Assembly (NCBI RefSeq): GCF_051960575.1
Contig: NZ_JBQCEE010000121.1
Location: 1 to 41,592, forward strand
DNA: 41,592 nt
Source: JBQCEE01 sp051960575
GTDB lineage: Bacteria; Actinomycetota; Actinomycetes; Mycobacteriales; Jatrophihabitantaceae
Reading direction: 5' to 3'
Below are positions 1 to 8,954 of this stretch, in pieces (positions within the stretch are counted from its first letter, which is position 1; each line of letters begins with the position of its first letter). A model generated the notes under the pieces. The model ran no database searches. It was not told where the DNA came from and was given only the letters and a program-made list of their open reading frames with translations. The position numbers were made by a program, and so were the translations under genes.

Positions 1-1
1 G

Positions 2-436
2 CTCACCACGGTCCACGTCGCCGCCGACGAGCGGCCCGCACGCGGGCGGGTGCTGGGCGTCGTGGGCGAGCAGCGGGGCCGGGTGGTTAACACGGTGGTG
101 ATGTCTGGGGTGTCGTGTGACTACGCGCCGTCCGGACGGCAGCTCGTGAGCGCCTCGACGCTCGGCGCCGACGCGTCCGCGGCGGCCGAGCAGGCGGTGC
201 GGCGGCACCTCGACCGGCTGTGGCAGACCGACACGTCGCGCTGGGAGCTCGTCGGCGCCTATCCCCTGCCGCACGCGCTGCCCGACTTCGCGGCCGGCAC
301 CCCGCTGCGGCGTCCGGTCAGCACCGGGCCCGACGGCGTCATCGTCTGCGGCGACCACCGCGACACCCCGTCGCAGCAGGGTGCCCTCGTGTCCGGCAAC
401 CGCGCCGCGGCCGCCGCCCTCGCCCGCCTCGCCTGA
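2..436 (+). CDS. FAD-dependent amine oxidase/phytoene desaturase-like oxidoreductase, C-terminal part
   Basis: The reading frame is open to the left edge, so only the last 144 residues are present and the true start lies outside. The C-terminal motif VCGDHRDTPSQQGALVSGNRA resembles the final FAD-contact segment of NAD(P)-binding Rossmann amine oxidases and phytoene desaturase-like proteins, where a G-D-x4-S-x2-GA-x2-SG stretch closes over the flavin. The preceding alternation of strands and a WELVGAYPLPHALP-like segment also fits that fold. Substrate cannot be told from this fragment. It converges on the photolyase gene on the opposite strand. I see no terminator between them. Family assignment rests on the C-terminal motif only. 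Confidence 0.7.
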   Translation, partial: LTTVHVAADERPARGRVLGVVGEQRGRVVNTVVMSGVSCDYAPSGRQLVSASTLGADASAAAEQAVRRHLDRLWQTDTSRWELVGAYPLPHALPDFAAGTPLRRPVSTGPDGVIVCGDHRDTPSQQGALVSGNRAAAAALARLA

Positions 437-1921
437 CCGCGGGCGGCGACGTCCGGGGGCGCGGGTGCCGCGGCGGCGCTCCTGCTCGCGCACCTCGTCG
501 AGGTCCTTGAGCCGGTCGAGACCGGTGAGGGGCTGCCGCAGCCTGGCGTTGCCGGCGAACCGCTCGCGGTTTCGGTCGAGGAAGGCCCAGTAGCCGGCGG
601 TGAACGGGCAGGCGTCGTCGCCGACGCGCACCTTCGGGTTGTAGCGGCAGCCGCCGCAGAAGTCGCTCATCCGGTCGATGTACGCACCGCCCGAGGCGTA
701 GGGCTTGGTGGCCATGATCCCGCCGTCGGCGTGCTGCGACATGCCGACGACGTTCGGCAGCATCACCCAGTCGTAACCGTCGACGAAGCTGCGATGGAAC
801 CAGTCGGTCATCGCCGCCGGATGGACCCCCCGTTGCAGCGCGTAGTTCCCGAGCACCATCAGCCGCGGGATGTGGTGCACCCACCCGCTGTCGCGCAGCT
901 GCTCGAGCACCGTCGACAGGCAGCGCGCCTCGACGGCGTCGGCGTCGAGGTCCTCGAGCCAGGCGGGCACCTTGTGCCGCACCCCGAGCGCGTTGCGCCG
1001 CCGGTAGCCCGGGCCCTGCTGCCAGTAGAGGTGCCAGACGTACTCGCGCCAGCCGATCACCTGCCGCACGAACCCCTCGACGGCGGCGAGCGGCGCCGAC
1101 CCGTCGCGGTAGGCCTGCTCGGCCCGCTGGGCCACCTCGAGCGGGTCGAGCAGCCCGAGGTTCATGACCGGCGACAGCAGCGAGTGCGCCATCCACTGGT
1201 CGTCCGCGAGCATGGCGTCCTCGTAGCGGCCGAAGGTCGGCAGGCGGGTCGTGACGAACCGCTCGAGCGCCGCGGACGCCTCGGTGTGCGTGACGGCGAA
1301 GCGGCGCGGCCCGTCGCGGCCGACGAACCGCACCGCCCCGGACGCCTCCCACGCATCGAGGTCGCGCCGTACCTGCTCGTCGATCTCGTCCTCCTCGGGC
1401 CACCACGGCTCGCCGACGTCGAGCGTGCGCGACCTCGGCGGCGGCTCGCGGTTCTCGGCGTCGTAGTTCCATTTCCCGCCGGCGGGCTCGGCGCCGTCCA
1501 TGAGCAGGTCGAGGCGGCGCCGGGTGTCGCGGTAGAAGTCCTCGAGCAGCAGCCGCCGCTTGCCGCGTCCGTCGACCCAGCGGGCGAACTCGTCCATGCC
1601 CACGGCGTAGCCGCGCGCCGGCAGCACCTCGACATCGGGCATCGACTGCACGAGCTCGCGGGCGGCGTACGACGTCGGGTGGCAGACGGTGACCGGCTCG
1701 TCGACCGCGTCGCGGTAGTGGTCGGCCCGCACGTACCGGCACCGGTCGCCGAGTTCGGCGGCGCGGTGCCGCATCGCCGAGAGCACCAGGTGCGCCTTCT
1801 GCCGGTGGAACCGGCGACGGGCGAAGACGCGCTGCGACTCGACGATGAGCACGGGCTGGTCGGGCGAGTCGAGGAAGTGCGGGCCGAGTTGGTCACCGAA
1901 CAGCCAGCGGCGGGGGGTCAC
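437..1921 (-). CDS. Fe-S cluster bacterial cryptochrome / (6-4) photolyase family protein (FeS-BCP, PF04244)
   Basis: Light-dependent DNA repair flavoprotein of the DPRP/COG3046 family; relatives such as Agrobacterium PhrB repair (6-4) photoproducts using FAD and carry a [4Fe-4S] cluster. The protein starts VTPRRWLFGDQLGPHF from GTG at 1921. Cysteines at residues 334, 422, 425 and 438 have spacings 88-3-13, the same as the four cluster ligands I recall for PhrB (350, 438, 441, 454). The C-terminal half carries the HHIPRLMVLGNYAL and GMSQHADGGIMATKPYASGG segments typical of the FAD-binding domain. Family homology ends near residue 490 (about position 450), but no stop occurs in this frame: it stays open antisense through the neighbour to the window edge. 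I list the part up to the neighbour's stop. Either the stop is lost or the gene ends outside the window. Confidence 0.88.
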
Positions 1922-2173
1922 CCGTCCACCCTGCCCGAGAACGGGCCACGATGCCCGGGACGGGCACCCCGGCGTCCCGGACCGGGCGTGGCGAAGGACT
2001 GCTGATCACATGCCGTTGTGCTCCGGTCACCCAGCGTGGCCGCGCGCATGCTGGAACGGCACACCCGACCGGGCCGACGCTGCTGATCGGGGCGGAGAGG
2101 TGAGCCGAAGGTGCGCGGTGGCGTCAAAACCGCTGCCGCTGCCGCGCACCGGACCACCGGCTAGCCTCGCGAC
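1922..2173. other. Divergent intergenic region between photolyase and P450 genes
   Basis: About 250 bp between divergent starts. Short ORFs here have no recognisable product and lack the expected third-position pattern. The only supported element is the -10 box next to the P450 start, listed separately. I see no hairpin, repeat or RNA gene. Confidence 0.5.
2162..2167 (+). promoter_or_regulatory. -10 box TAGCCT for leaderless P450 transcript
   Basis: TAGCCT fits the actinobacterial TAnnnT -10 consensus and sits 6 nt before the ATG at 2174, placing the transcription start at or next to the A of the start codon. No Shine-Dalgarno sequence is visible. No convincing -35 was found. Confidence 0.5.
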
Positions 2174-3517
<1,344 letters not shown>

Positions 3518-3533
3518 CGAATCGTCCAATTCC

Positions 3534-3570
3534 TGCCGAAAGGGTTTACGAACACCGCCCTTTCCTGGCA
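3534..3570 (+). terminator. Hairpin between P450 and amylase genes
   Basis: Inverted repeat with a perfect 7-bp stem gaaaggg (3538-3544) / ccctttc (3558-3564), extended by tgcc/ggca outside a 2-nt bulge, around a 13-nt A/T-richer loop. It could terminate the P450 transcript. Alternatively it is an operator for the amylase gene, whose start is 35 nt downstream. No T-run follows. Confidence 0.4.
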
Positions 3571-3604
3571 GCGTGCTGAGGATCTCGACTCCAAGGAGGT
3601 CCTC

Positions 3605-5146
3605 ATGCACGTCCCCCACGGGCGGACCCGACGGCTGCTCGCCGCCGGGCTCACCTCCGTCCTCGCCGGCGTCGCCGTCACCGCGACCGCGGTCGACGCG
3701 CCGGCCGCCACGCCGTCCGCCAGGTCGGCCCATCACGTCATCCGCGACGTCCAGGCCAACCTCTGGGAGTGGAACTGGCCGTCGATCGCCAAGGAGTGCA
3801 CGACCGTGCTGGGGCCGGCCGGCTACTCGGGCGTCCAGGTGGCACCGCCGGCCGACTCCCTCTCGCGCGACTACACCTCGTCGGACGCGCCGATCCTGCA
3901 CCCGTGGTGGGAGGTGTACCAGCCGGTCGACTACCGGCTCACCAGCCGGTTCGGTACGGCCACGCAGTTCCGTGACATGGTGGCCACCTGCCGGCGGGCC
4001 GGCGTGAAGGTCTACGTCGACGCCGTCATCAACCACATGACCGGGCAGGGCCACACGAGCTACACCGGTGTCGAGTACACCCACTTCGACTACCCGGGCC
4101 TGTACACGAGCGCGAACTTCCACCACAAGGGCACCGGCCCGAACGACTGCCCGTCGGCCAGCGGCGGTGTCGACGACTTCAACGACTACCACCAGTTGAC
4201 CAAGTGCGAACTGCTCGGCCTGGCCGACCTGCGCACCGACTCGGCGCCGACCAGGGCGAAGATCGTCGCCTACCTCAACCGGCTGCTCGCGATCGGCGTC
4301 TCCGGCTTCCGCGTCGACGCCGCGAAGCACATCGGGGTCGCCGACCTCATCACCATCCGCAACTCGCTGCACGACACGATCGACGGCACCCGCCCGCAGT
4401 GGGCGCTCGAGGTCTTCCCCGGGTCGCCGGGTGAGGGGTCGCAGCTGTCGTTCACGCGGGCCGGCACGGTGCTCGGCTTCGACGCGAGCTACCAGCTCAA
4501 GAACGCCTTCAAGAGCTACACGGCCGACGGCACCGGCAACATCGCCGGGCTGCGGGTGTGGGGCGAGCAGGCCGGCCTGGTGCCCAGCAGCAAGTCGCTG
4601 GTCTTCGTCGAGAACCACGACACCGAGCGCGGGTCGGACACCCTGTCGTACAAGGACGGCGCGACCAACATCATCGCCAACGAGTTCCTGCTGGCCTACG
4701 GCTACGGCACGCCGCAGGTGTACTCGGCGTTCGCCTTCACCAACAGCTACGACTCGCCGCCGGCGACGGCCGCCGGGTACGTCACGAACACCACGTGCGG
4801 CAAGGGCTGGGTCTGCGTCGACCGCAACCGAGGCGTCCTCGGCCTCGTGCGGTTCCACAACGCGGTCGGCCATGCGCCCGTGCGCCACGTCTTCAGCCGG
4901 ATCGACAACGTGCTCGGCTTCTCGCGCGGCGACCAGGGCTACTTCCTGGTCGACAACGCGAAGACCGCGCGCACCGTGACGGTGCAGACCGGGCTGCGCC
5001 CGGGGCGCTACTGCGACGTCGTGCACGGCGGCAAGCGGCACGGCACCTGCCTCGGCGCGATGGTGCGGGTGCGGGCCGACGGCACCGCGACGATGACGGT
5101 CGCGGGCAAGGACGCGATCGCCATCGACTGGGCGTCGAAGCTGTAG
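3605..5146 (+). CDS. Secreted alpha-amylase (GH13)
   Basis: Extracellular endo-acting alpha-1,4-glucan hydrolase, 513 residues. A perfect Shine-Dalgarno AAGGAGGT lies at 3593-3600, 4 nt before the ATG. Residues 1-35 form a Sec signal peptide (RTRRLLAAGLTSVLAGVAVTA, cleavage near DAPAA). The GH13 conserved regions are in order: region I DAVINH; region II GFRVDAAKH with nucleophile D238; region III LEVFPG with general acid E269; region IV FVENHDTE with transition-state stabiliser D339. The calcium-site and ANLWEWNW opening resemble streptomycete/animal-type amylases. The C-terminal all-beta domain is present; there is no starch-binding module, as the protein ends soon after. A strong terminator follows. 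Confidence 0.95.
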   Translation: MHVPHGRTRRLLAAGLTSVLAGVAVTATAVDAPAATPSARSAHHVIRDVQANLWEWNWPSIAKECTTVLGPAGYSGVQVAPPADSLSRDYTSSDAPILHPWWEVYQPVDYRLTSRFGTATQFRDMVATCRRAGVKVYVDAVINHMTGQGHTSYTGVEYTHFDYPGLYTSANFHHKGTGPNDCPSASGGVDDFNDYHQLTKCELLGLADLRTDSAPTRAKIVAYLNRLLAIGVSGFRVDAAKHIGVADLITIRNSLHDTIDGTRPQWALEVFPGSPGEGSQLSFTRAGTVLGFDASYQLKNAFKSYTADGTGNIAGLRVWGEQAGLVPSSKSLVFVENHDTERGSDTLSYKDGATNIIANEFLLAYGYGTPQVYSAFAFTNSYDSPPATAAGYVTNTTCGKGWVCVDRNRGVLGLVRFHNAVGHAPVRHVFSRIDNVLGFSRGDQGYFLVDNAKTARTVTVQTGLRPGRYCDVVHGGKRHGTCLGAMVRVRADGTATMTVAGKDAIAIDWASKL

Positions 5147-5176
5147 CACGGACACACCAGCCGACCCGGACACGAA

Positions 5177-5226
5177 GATGATCTCGGGGAAACACCGGTC
5201 AGAGCCGGGGTTTCCCCGAGATCATC
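5177..5226. terminator. Strong bidirectional terminator between amylase and MFS genes
   Basis: Perfect 17-bp inverted repeat: gatgatctcggggaaac at 5177-5193 and its complement at 5210-5226, with a 16-nt loop that itself contains ccgg/ccgg. It sits between two convergent stop codons (5146 and 5245) and can serve both transcripts. Confidence 0.85.
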
Positions 5227-5244
5227 GGGGGTGGGGGCTGCGCG

Positions 5245-6801
5245 TCACGCGGCGGCGGGCGACGGCAGCGGACGAGGGCCGGCGACCTCCGCGGTGATGG
5301 CCGGGCGGCGGCCCGGCAGGGCGAGGGCGCCGAGCGCGCCGACCCAGCAGACGCCCGCGGCGACCATGCAGGCCACGTGCAGCCCGCTCATGAATGCCGA
5401 GTTCGCATCGGGGACGAGCGACGGGGCGCGTCCGGCGATCGTGTAGGCGGCGGCGACCGAGTCACGCGCGGCCGTGGCCAGCGGCTGCGGCAGCGTCGAG
5501 AAGCCGCCGGTGAGGTGGCTCGCGTACAGCGAGGTGAAGACGCTGCCGATGACCGCGACCCCGAGCGTGCCGCCGGCCTCCCGGGTGGCGTCGTTGACGG
5601 CCGAGCCGACGCCCGCCTTCGCCGCGGGCAGCACGCTGAGGATCGACTCGGTGGCCGGCGCCGTCGTCAGTCCGAGCCCGAGCCCCATGAGCACCATCTG
5701 CCCGATGATCTGCGAGTACGGCATGAACGCGTCCGACACCGAGATCCAGGCGAACGACGACCCGAACAGCAGCAGGCCGGTGACGACGACGGCCCGCGTG
5801 CCGACGCGCGCGGCGAGCAGCGCACCCACGACCGAGCCGATCGCGATGGTGATCGCGACGGGCAGGATGCGCGCGCCGGTCGAGAGGGTGCCGTACCCGC
5901 GCACGAACTGGAAGTACTGCGTGATCAGGAAGATGAAGCCGAACAGCGCGAAGAACGCCACCGTCACCGAGCCGCTGGCCGCCGAGAACGCCGGCGTGCG
6001 GAACAGCGTGACGTCGAGCATCGGGTGCTCGCGCCGCCGCTCGACCAGCACGAAGACCACGGTGAGCACGGCCGAGGCGACGAAGCCGAGCACCGACGCC
6101 GACGACGACCAGCCGCGCGAGGGCGCCTCGATGATCGTGTAGACGAGCGTCGCGATGGCCGTGGACGACAGCACGAGTCCCATCGGGTCGAGCCGCGCCT
6201 CGCCCGGATCGCTCGACTCGGGCACCAGCCAGAACGCCAGCGCCGCGGCAACGAGGGCCACCGGCACCAGGGCGACGAACACCGACTGCCACGCGAAGTG
6301 CGCGAGCAGCAGACCGCCGCTGATCGGGCCGACGGCCACGCCGAGCCCGGTGACGGCACCCCAGACGCCGATCGCCTTCGCGCGTTCGCCGCGGTCGGGG
6401 AACAGGTTGGTGATCACCGACAGCGTGGTCGGGAAGATCAGCGCCGCGCACACGCCCATCACGAACCGGACGGCCACCAACGCGCCCGCACTGTCGACGA
6501 GGGCACCGGCACCGCTCGCGGCGGCGAAGCCGAGCAGGCCGACCAGTAGGGCCGGGCGGCGGCCGAACCGGTCACCGAGCGACCCGGCGGTGAGTACCAG
6601 CGCGGCGAAGGCCAGGTTGTAGCCGTCGACGATCCACTGCAGGTCACGCGTCGTCGCGTGCAGCTGCCGCCCGAGGTCGGGCAGGGCGACGTTCACGATC
6701 GTGGTGTCGAGGTTGATGGCGAAGGCGGCGAGGCAGACCGTGGCGAGCACGAGACCGCGCCGGGTGCCACGGGCCGTCGCGGCGGTGGAAGCGAGGGACA
6801 T
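5245..6801 (-). CDS. MFS transporter, DHA2 family (14-TM drug exporter type)
   Basis: Proton-driven multidrug-type exporter in the cytoplasmic membrane, 518 residues. The chain shows the DHA2 opening with LDTTIVNVALPDLGRQL in TM1, motif A GSLGDRFGRRPAL between TM2 and TM3, motif C GVAVGPISGG in TM5, and hydrophobic segments consistent with 14 helices. An in-frame GTG at 6828 extends the ORF, but ATG 6801 is preferred because AGAGGGGACGAG supplies a ribosome site just upstream and the longer start would lie inside the operator. It is divergent from a TetR gene at 6889, the usual layout for a repressor-controlled efflux pump. Substrate is unknown. Confidence 0.93.
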   Translation of the reverse strand: MSLASTAATARGTRRGLVLATVCLAAFAINLDTTIVNVALPDLGRQLHATTRDLQWIVDGYNLAFAALVLTAGSLGDRFGRRPALLVGLLGFAAASGAGALVDSAGALVAVRFVMGVCAALIFPTTLSVITNLFPDRGERAKAIGVWGAVTGLGVAVGPISGGLLLAHFAWQSVFVALVPVALVAAALAFWLVPESSDPGEARLDPMGLVLSSTAIATLVYTIIEAPSRGWSSSASVLGFVASAVLTVVFVLVERRREHPMLDVTLFRTPAFSAASGSVTVAFFALFGFIFLITQYFQFVRGYGTLSTGARILPVAITIAIGSVVGALLAARVGTRAVVVTGLLLFGSSFAWISVSDAFMPYSQIIGQMVLMGLGLGLTTAPATESILSVLPAAKAGVGSAVNDATREAGGTLGVAVIGSVFTSLYASHLTGGFSTLPQPLATAARDSVAAAYTIAGRAPSLVPDANSAFMSGLHVACMVAAGVCWVGALGALALPGRRPAITAEVAGPRPLPSPAAA

Positions 6802-6818
6802 GATCTCGTCCCCTCTCG

Positions 6819-6874
6819 ATGTTGACACTGGTTACATCGAGCAGCATGCCGGTCGATGTGGACCCTGTCAACAT
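6819..6874. promoter_or_regulatory. 56-bp dyad operator/divergent promoter between MFS and tetR
   Basis: The two 22-nt arms, 6819-6840 and 6853-6874, match as inverted repeats at 17 of 22 positions. The 12-nt centre contains the palindrome gcatgc, so the dyad is centred at 6846.5 and covers the whole divergent region. Each arm contains TTGACA reading towards the opposite gene (6822-6827 on +, 6871-6866 on -), usable as -35 elements; the -10 positions 17 nt on are poor matches. TetR binding here would block both promoters. Confidence 0.65.
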
Positions 6875-6888
6875 GCGACACTGACGAC

Positions 6889-7524
6889 ATGCCCCGCGCC
6901 ACGGCCGACCGCCCGTACCACCACGGCGACCTGCGCACCGGCCTCGTCGACGCCGGCCTGGCCCTGGCCCGCGCCGAGGGACCGGAGGCCCTGCAACTGC
7001 GCGCGGTCACCCGCGCCGTCGGCGTCTCGCACAACGCCGCCTACCGGCACTTCGCCGATCACCAGAGCCTGATCAACGCCGTCGCCGAGCGCTGCATGAC
7101 CGAGCTCGCCGATCTGATGCGCGCCCGCATCGCCACGGTGAGGGTGCGCGACCCCAGGCGTCGGGCCATGGCGGAGCTGTCCGCGATCGGCCGCGCCTAC
7201 ATCGACTTCGCCGTCGCCGAACCGGGTCTGTTCCGCACCGCGTTCGCCATCCGCCCGGAGGAGCACCTGGTCAAGGGTGCGCCGCCGGCCGACCAGGCGG
7301 GCCCCTACGAGCTGCTGACCGCGGCCCTCGACCGGATGCTCGAGGTCGGCGCCCTGCCGGCCGCGCGCCGTCCGGGCGCCGAACACGCCGCCTGGTCGGC
7401 GGTGCACGGGATGTCGATGCTGCTGGTCGAGGGCCCGCTGCGCGACCTGCCCGAGGCCGAGCGCGACCAGGCCGTCACCGTGGTGCTGGACGTGATCGAA
7501 CGGGGCCTCACCGCTCCGGCCTGA
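6889..7524 (+). CDS. TetR/AcrR family regulator with WHG domain
   Basis: Transcriptional repressor of 211 residues. The N-terminal helix-turn-helix is visible as LQLRAVTRAVGVSHNAAYRHFADHQSLINAV (residues about 34-64). The C-terminal ligand domain contains WSAVHGMSML, the signature of the WHG (TetR_C_33) ligand-binding domain. The ORF could extend to 6856, but ATG 6889 gives the standard N-terminus MPRATADRPYHHGDLR seen in this subfamily and keeps the operator out of the coding region. It is divergent from the MFS exporter, which it very likely controls together with itself through the dyad at 6819-6874. The inducer is unknown. Confidence 0.92.
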   Translation: MPRATADRPYHHGDLRTGLVDAGLALARAEGPEALQLRAVTRAVGVSHNAAYRHFADHQSLINAVAERCMTELADLMRARIATVRVRDPRRRAMAELSAIGRAYIDFAVAEPGLFRTAFAIRPEEHLVKGAPPADQAGPYELLTAALDRMLEVGALPAARRPGAEHAAWSAVHGMSMLLVEGPLRDLPEAERDQAVTVVLDVIERGLTAPA

Positions 7525-7532
7525 TACCGCGC

Positions 7533-7583
7533 GTCCCCCGCCGCAGGCATCTCGGAGCCAGGGAGACGACTGCCCCGGGGGAC
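7533..7583. terminator. Possible terminator between tetR and MpaB-type gene
   Basis: gtccccc at 7533-7539 can pair with gggggac at 7577-7583, and ggca (7546-7549) with tgcc (7571-7574), forming an interrupted stem in the gap between convergent stops. The loop is long, so this is a weak call. Confidence 0.3.
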
Positions 7584-7591
7584 AAGGCGCG

Positions 7592-8506
7592 TCAGGCGAC
7601 GTCGGCGTCGACGACGGCCGCCGCGGCGTCCGCGCCCGACCGGGCGCTCATCGCCCAGTGGATCGCCGCGGTGACGCCGTGGCCGCCGAGCCGCCCGACG
7701 GTCCGCTCGGCGAGCGGCAGGTAGGGCAGCCGCAGGGGCCGGCGCGTCCACGGCGGCAGCAGGCCGATCGCGGCCGACGCGAGCACCGCATACGGCACCT
7801 TCGCCGGCAGCGGCAGCGGCGCCTTGAGCAGCAGGAACCGTGCCGCCTCCCGCGCCTCGGGGGTCGCCCGGAGTTCCGGACGGTAGGCGGCCTGCTGCTC
7901 GTGGAGCTCGGCCTCCGTGCGCGGCGGGTCGACGACGCCGAGCCGCTCGGCGACCGTCGCGGTGTCGGCGACGTAGAGGTCGCGTTCGTCCCGGTCGAGG
8001 CGGCCGCCGATGCCGTAGCGCTGGTAGGCGGCGAGGAAGCTGTCGACCTCGGCCACGTGCACCCACCGCAGCAGGTGCGGGTCGCGGGCGCGGTACGCGC
8101 GCCCGTCGGCGGCGACGCCGTTGATGCGCTGGTGGATGCCGCGCACGCGGGCCACCGCGCGTTCGGCGGCGTCCTCGGGGCCGTAGGTCGTGACGGCGAG
8201 GAAGTAGCTGGTACGCGCGAGCCTGCCCCACGGGTCCTCGCGGTACGCCGAGTGCTGCGCGACGCCGGTCATCACCAGCGGGTGCAGCGACTGCAGCAGC
8301 AGCGCGCGCAGGCCGCCGACGAACATCGCGGCGTCGGCGTGCACCCGCCAGATCGGCCGGTCCGGGGTGAACCAGCGCGGGCCGGGCGCGACGATCTCCT
8401 CGTGCCGCGCCGGCCCCTCCGGCCCGGCGACCCGCTCGAAGACCAGTTCGGCCAGCCGCACCCGCAGCTCGGCGGGCGTGACCGGCAGCGCCCGCACGCT
8501 CGTCAC
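7592..8506 (-). CDS. Oxygenase MpaB family protein (former DUF2236)
   Basis: About 304 residues of the family that includes rubber-cleaving Lcp and the fungal MpaB; characterised Lcp members bind heme b and use O2, but most bacterial DUF2236 proteins have no known substrate. The core shows RWFTPDRPIWRVHADAAMF, then LLLQSLHPLVMTGVAQHS, in which the His of LHP corresponds to the conserved heme-ligand region, and DPWGRLARTSYFLAVTTYG, all characteristic of the family. The ORF runs further upstream, but the family N-terminus starts about VTSVRALPVTPAELR. GTG 8506 and GTG 8509 are both possible; no clear ribosome site decides between them. The gene is divergent from the HNH gene. Confidence 0.85.
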   Translation of the reverse strand: MTSVRALPVTPAELRVRLAELVFERVAGPEGPARHEEIVAPGPRWFTPDRPIWRVHADAAMFVGGLRALLLQSLHPLVMTGVAQHSAYREDPWGRLARTSYFLAVTTYGPEDAAERAVARVRGIHQRINGVAADGRAYRARDPHLLRWVHVAEVDSFLAAYQRYGIGGRLDRDERDLYVADTATVAERLGVVDPPRTEAELHEQQAAYRPELRATPEAREAARFLLLKAPLPLPAKVPYAVLASAAIGLLPPWTRRPLRLPYLPLAERTVGRLGGHGVTAAIHWAMSARSGADAAAAVVDADVA

Positions 8507-8523
8507 CACCCGTCCATGATGCC

Positions 8524-8529
8524 TACAGT
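8524..8529 (+). promoter_or_regulatory. -10 box TACAGT for HNH gene
   Basis: TACAGT fits TAnnnT and ends 8 nt before the ATG at 8538, consistent with a leaderless transcript and favouring 8538 over the ATG at 8532. Confidence 0.45.
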
Positions 8530-8537
8530 CGATGGGG

Positions 8538-8945
8538 ATGGCCGACGAACCTGTGCAGCTCGGCCGGGCCGCGCGCCTGCGGCAGGCGCTCGACCGCGAC
8601 GGCGCGACCTGCGTGTGGTGCGGGCGTGCCTTCGGTGCGCTCGTCCGGCCCACCACCGAGCACCTCGTCCCCCGCGTCAAGGGCGGCCCGTCGTGGGCCG
8701 AGAACGAGGTGGCCGCCTGCCGCCGGTGCAACGCCGAGCGCGGACACGGCTCGCTCGCCGCGTTCGCCGACGAGTGCCGGCGCCGCGGCTGGCACCCCGA
8801 CGTCGACCGCATCGTCGCGTCGCTCGACCGGCTCGACGCCGCCATCGACCGACGCGGCGGCCAGCGGCGGGCCCGGCCGTACCTGCATCGCGAACGGCGC
8901 CGCCTCGAGCGCCTGCCGGCCGAGCGCCCGAGCCGCAGCGCCTGA
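8538..8945 (+). CDS. HNH endonuclease family protein
   Basis: Small protein of 135 residues with a single HNH/zinc-finger nuclease domain. Two zinc knuckles, CVWC and CRRC, flank the core TTEHLVPRVKGGPSWAENEVAACRRCNAERG; the H of EHLVPR and the N of AENEV are the first catalytic/metal positions, and the third is N of CNAERG. The C-terminal 50 residues are Arg-rich, consistent with DNA binding. Stand-alone HNH proteins of this kind are common in actinobacteria and their biological role is mostly unknown. The start at 8538 is chosen from the -10 spacing; 8532 adds two residues. Its stop lies 9 nt from the stop of the convergent PAS-LuxR gene. Confidence 0.88.
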   Translation: MADEPVQLGRAARLRQALDRDGATCVWCGRAFGALVRPTTEHLVPRVKGGPSWAENEVAACRRCNAERGHGSLAAFADECRRRGWHPDVDRIVASLDRLDAAIDRRGGQRRARPYLHRERRRLERLPAERPSRSA

Positions 8946-8954
8946 CCGGCCTGG

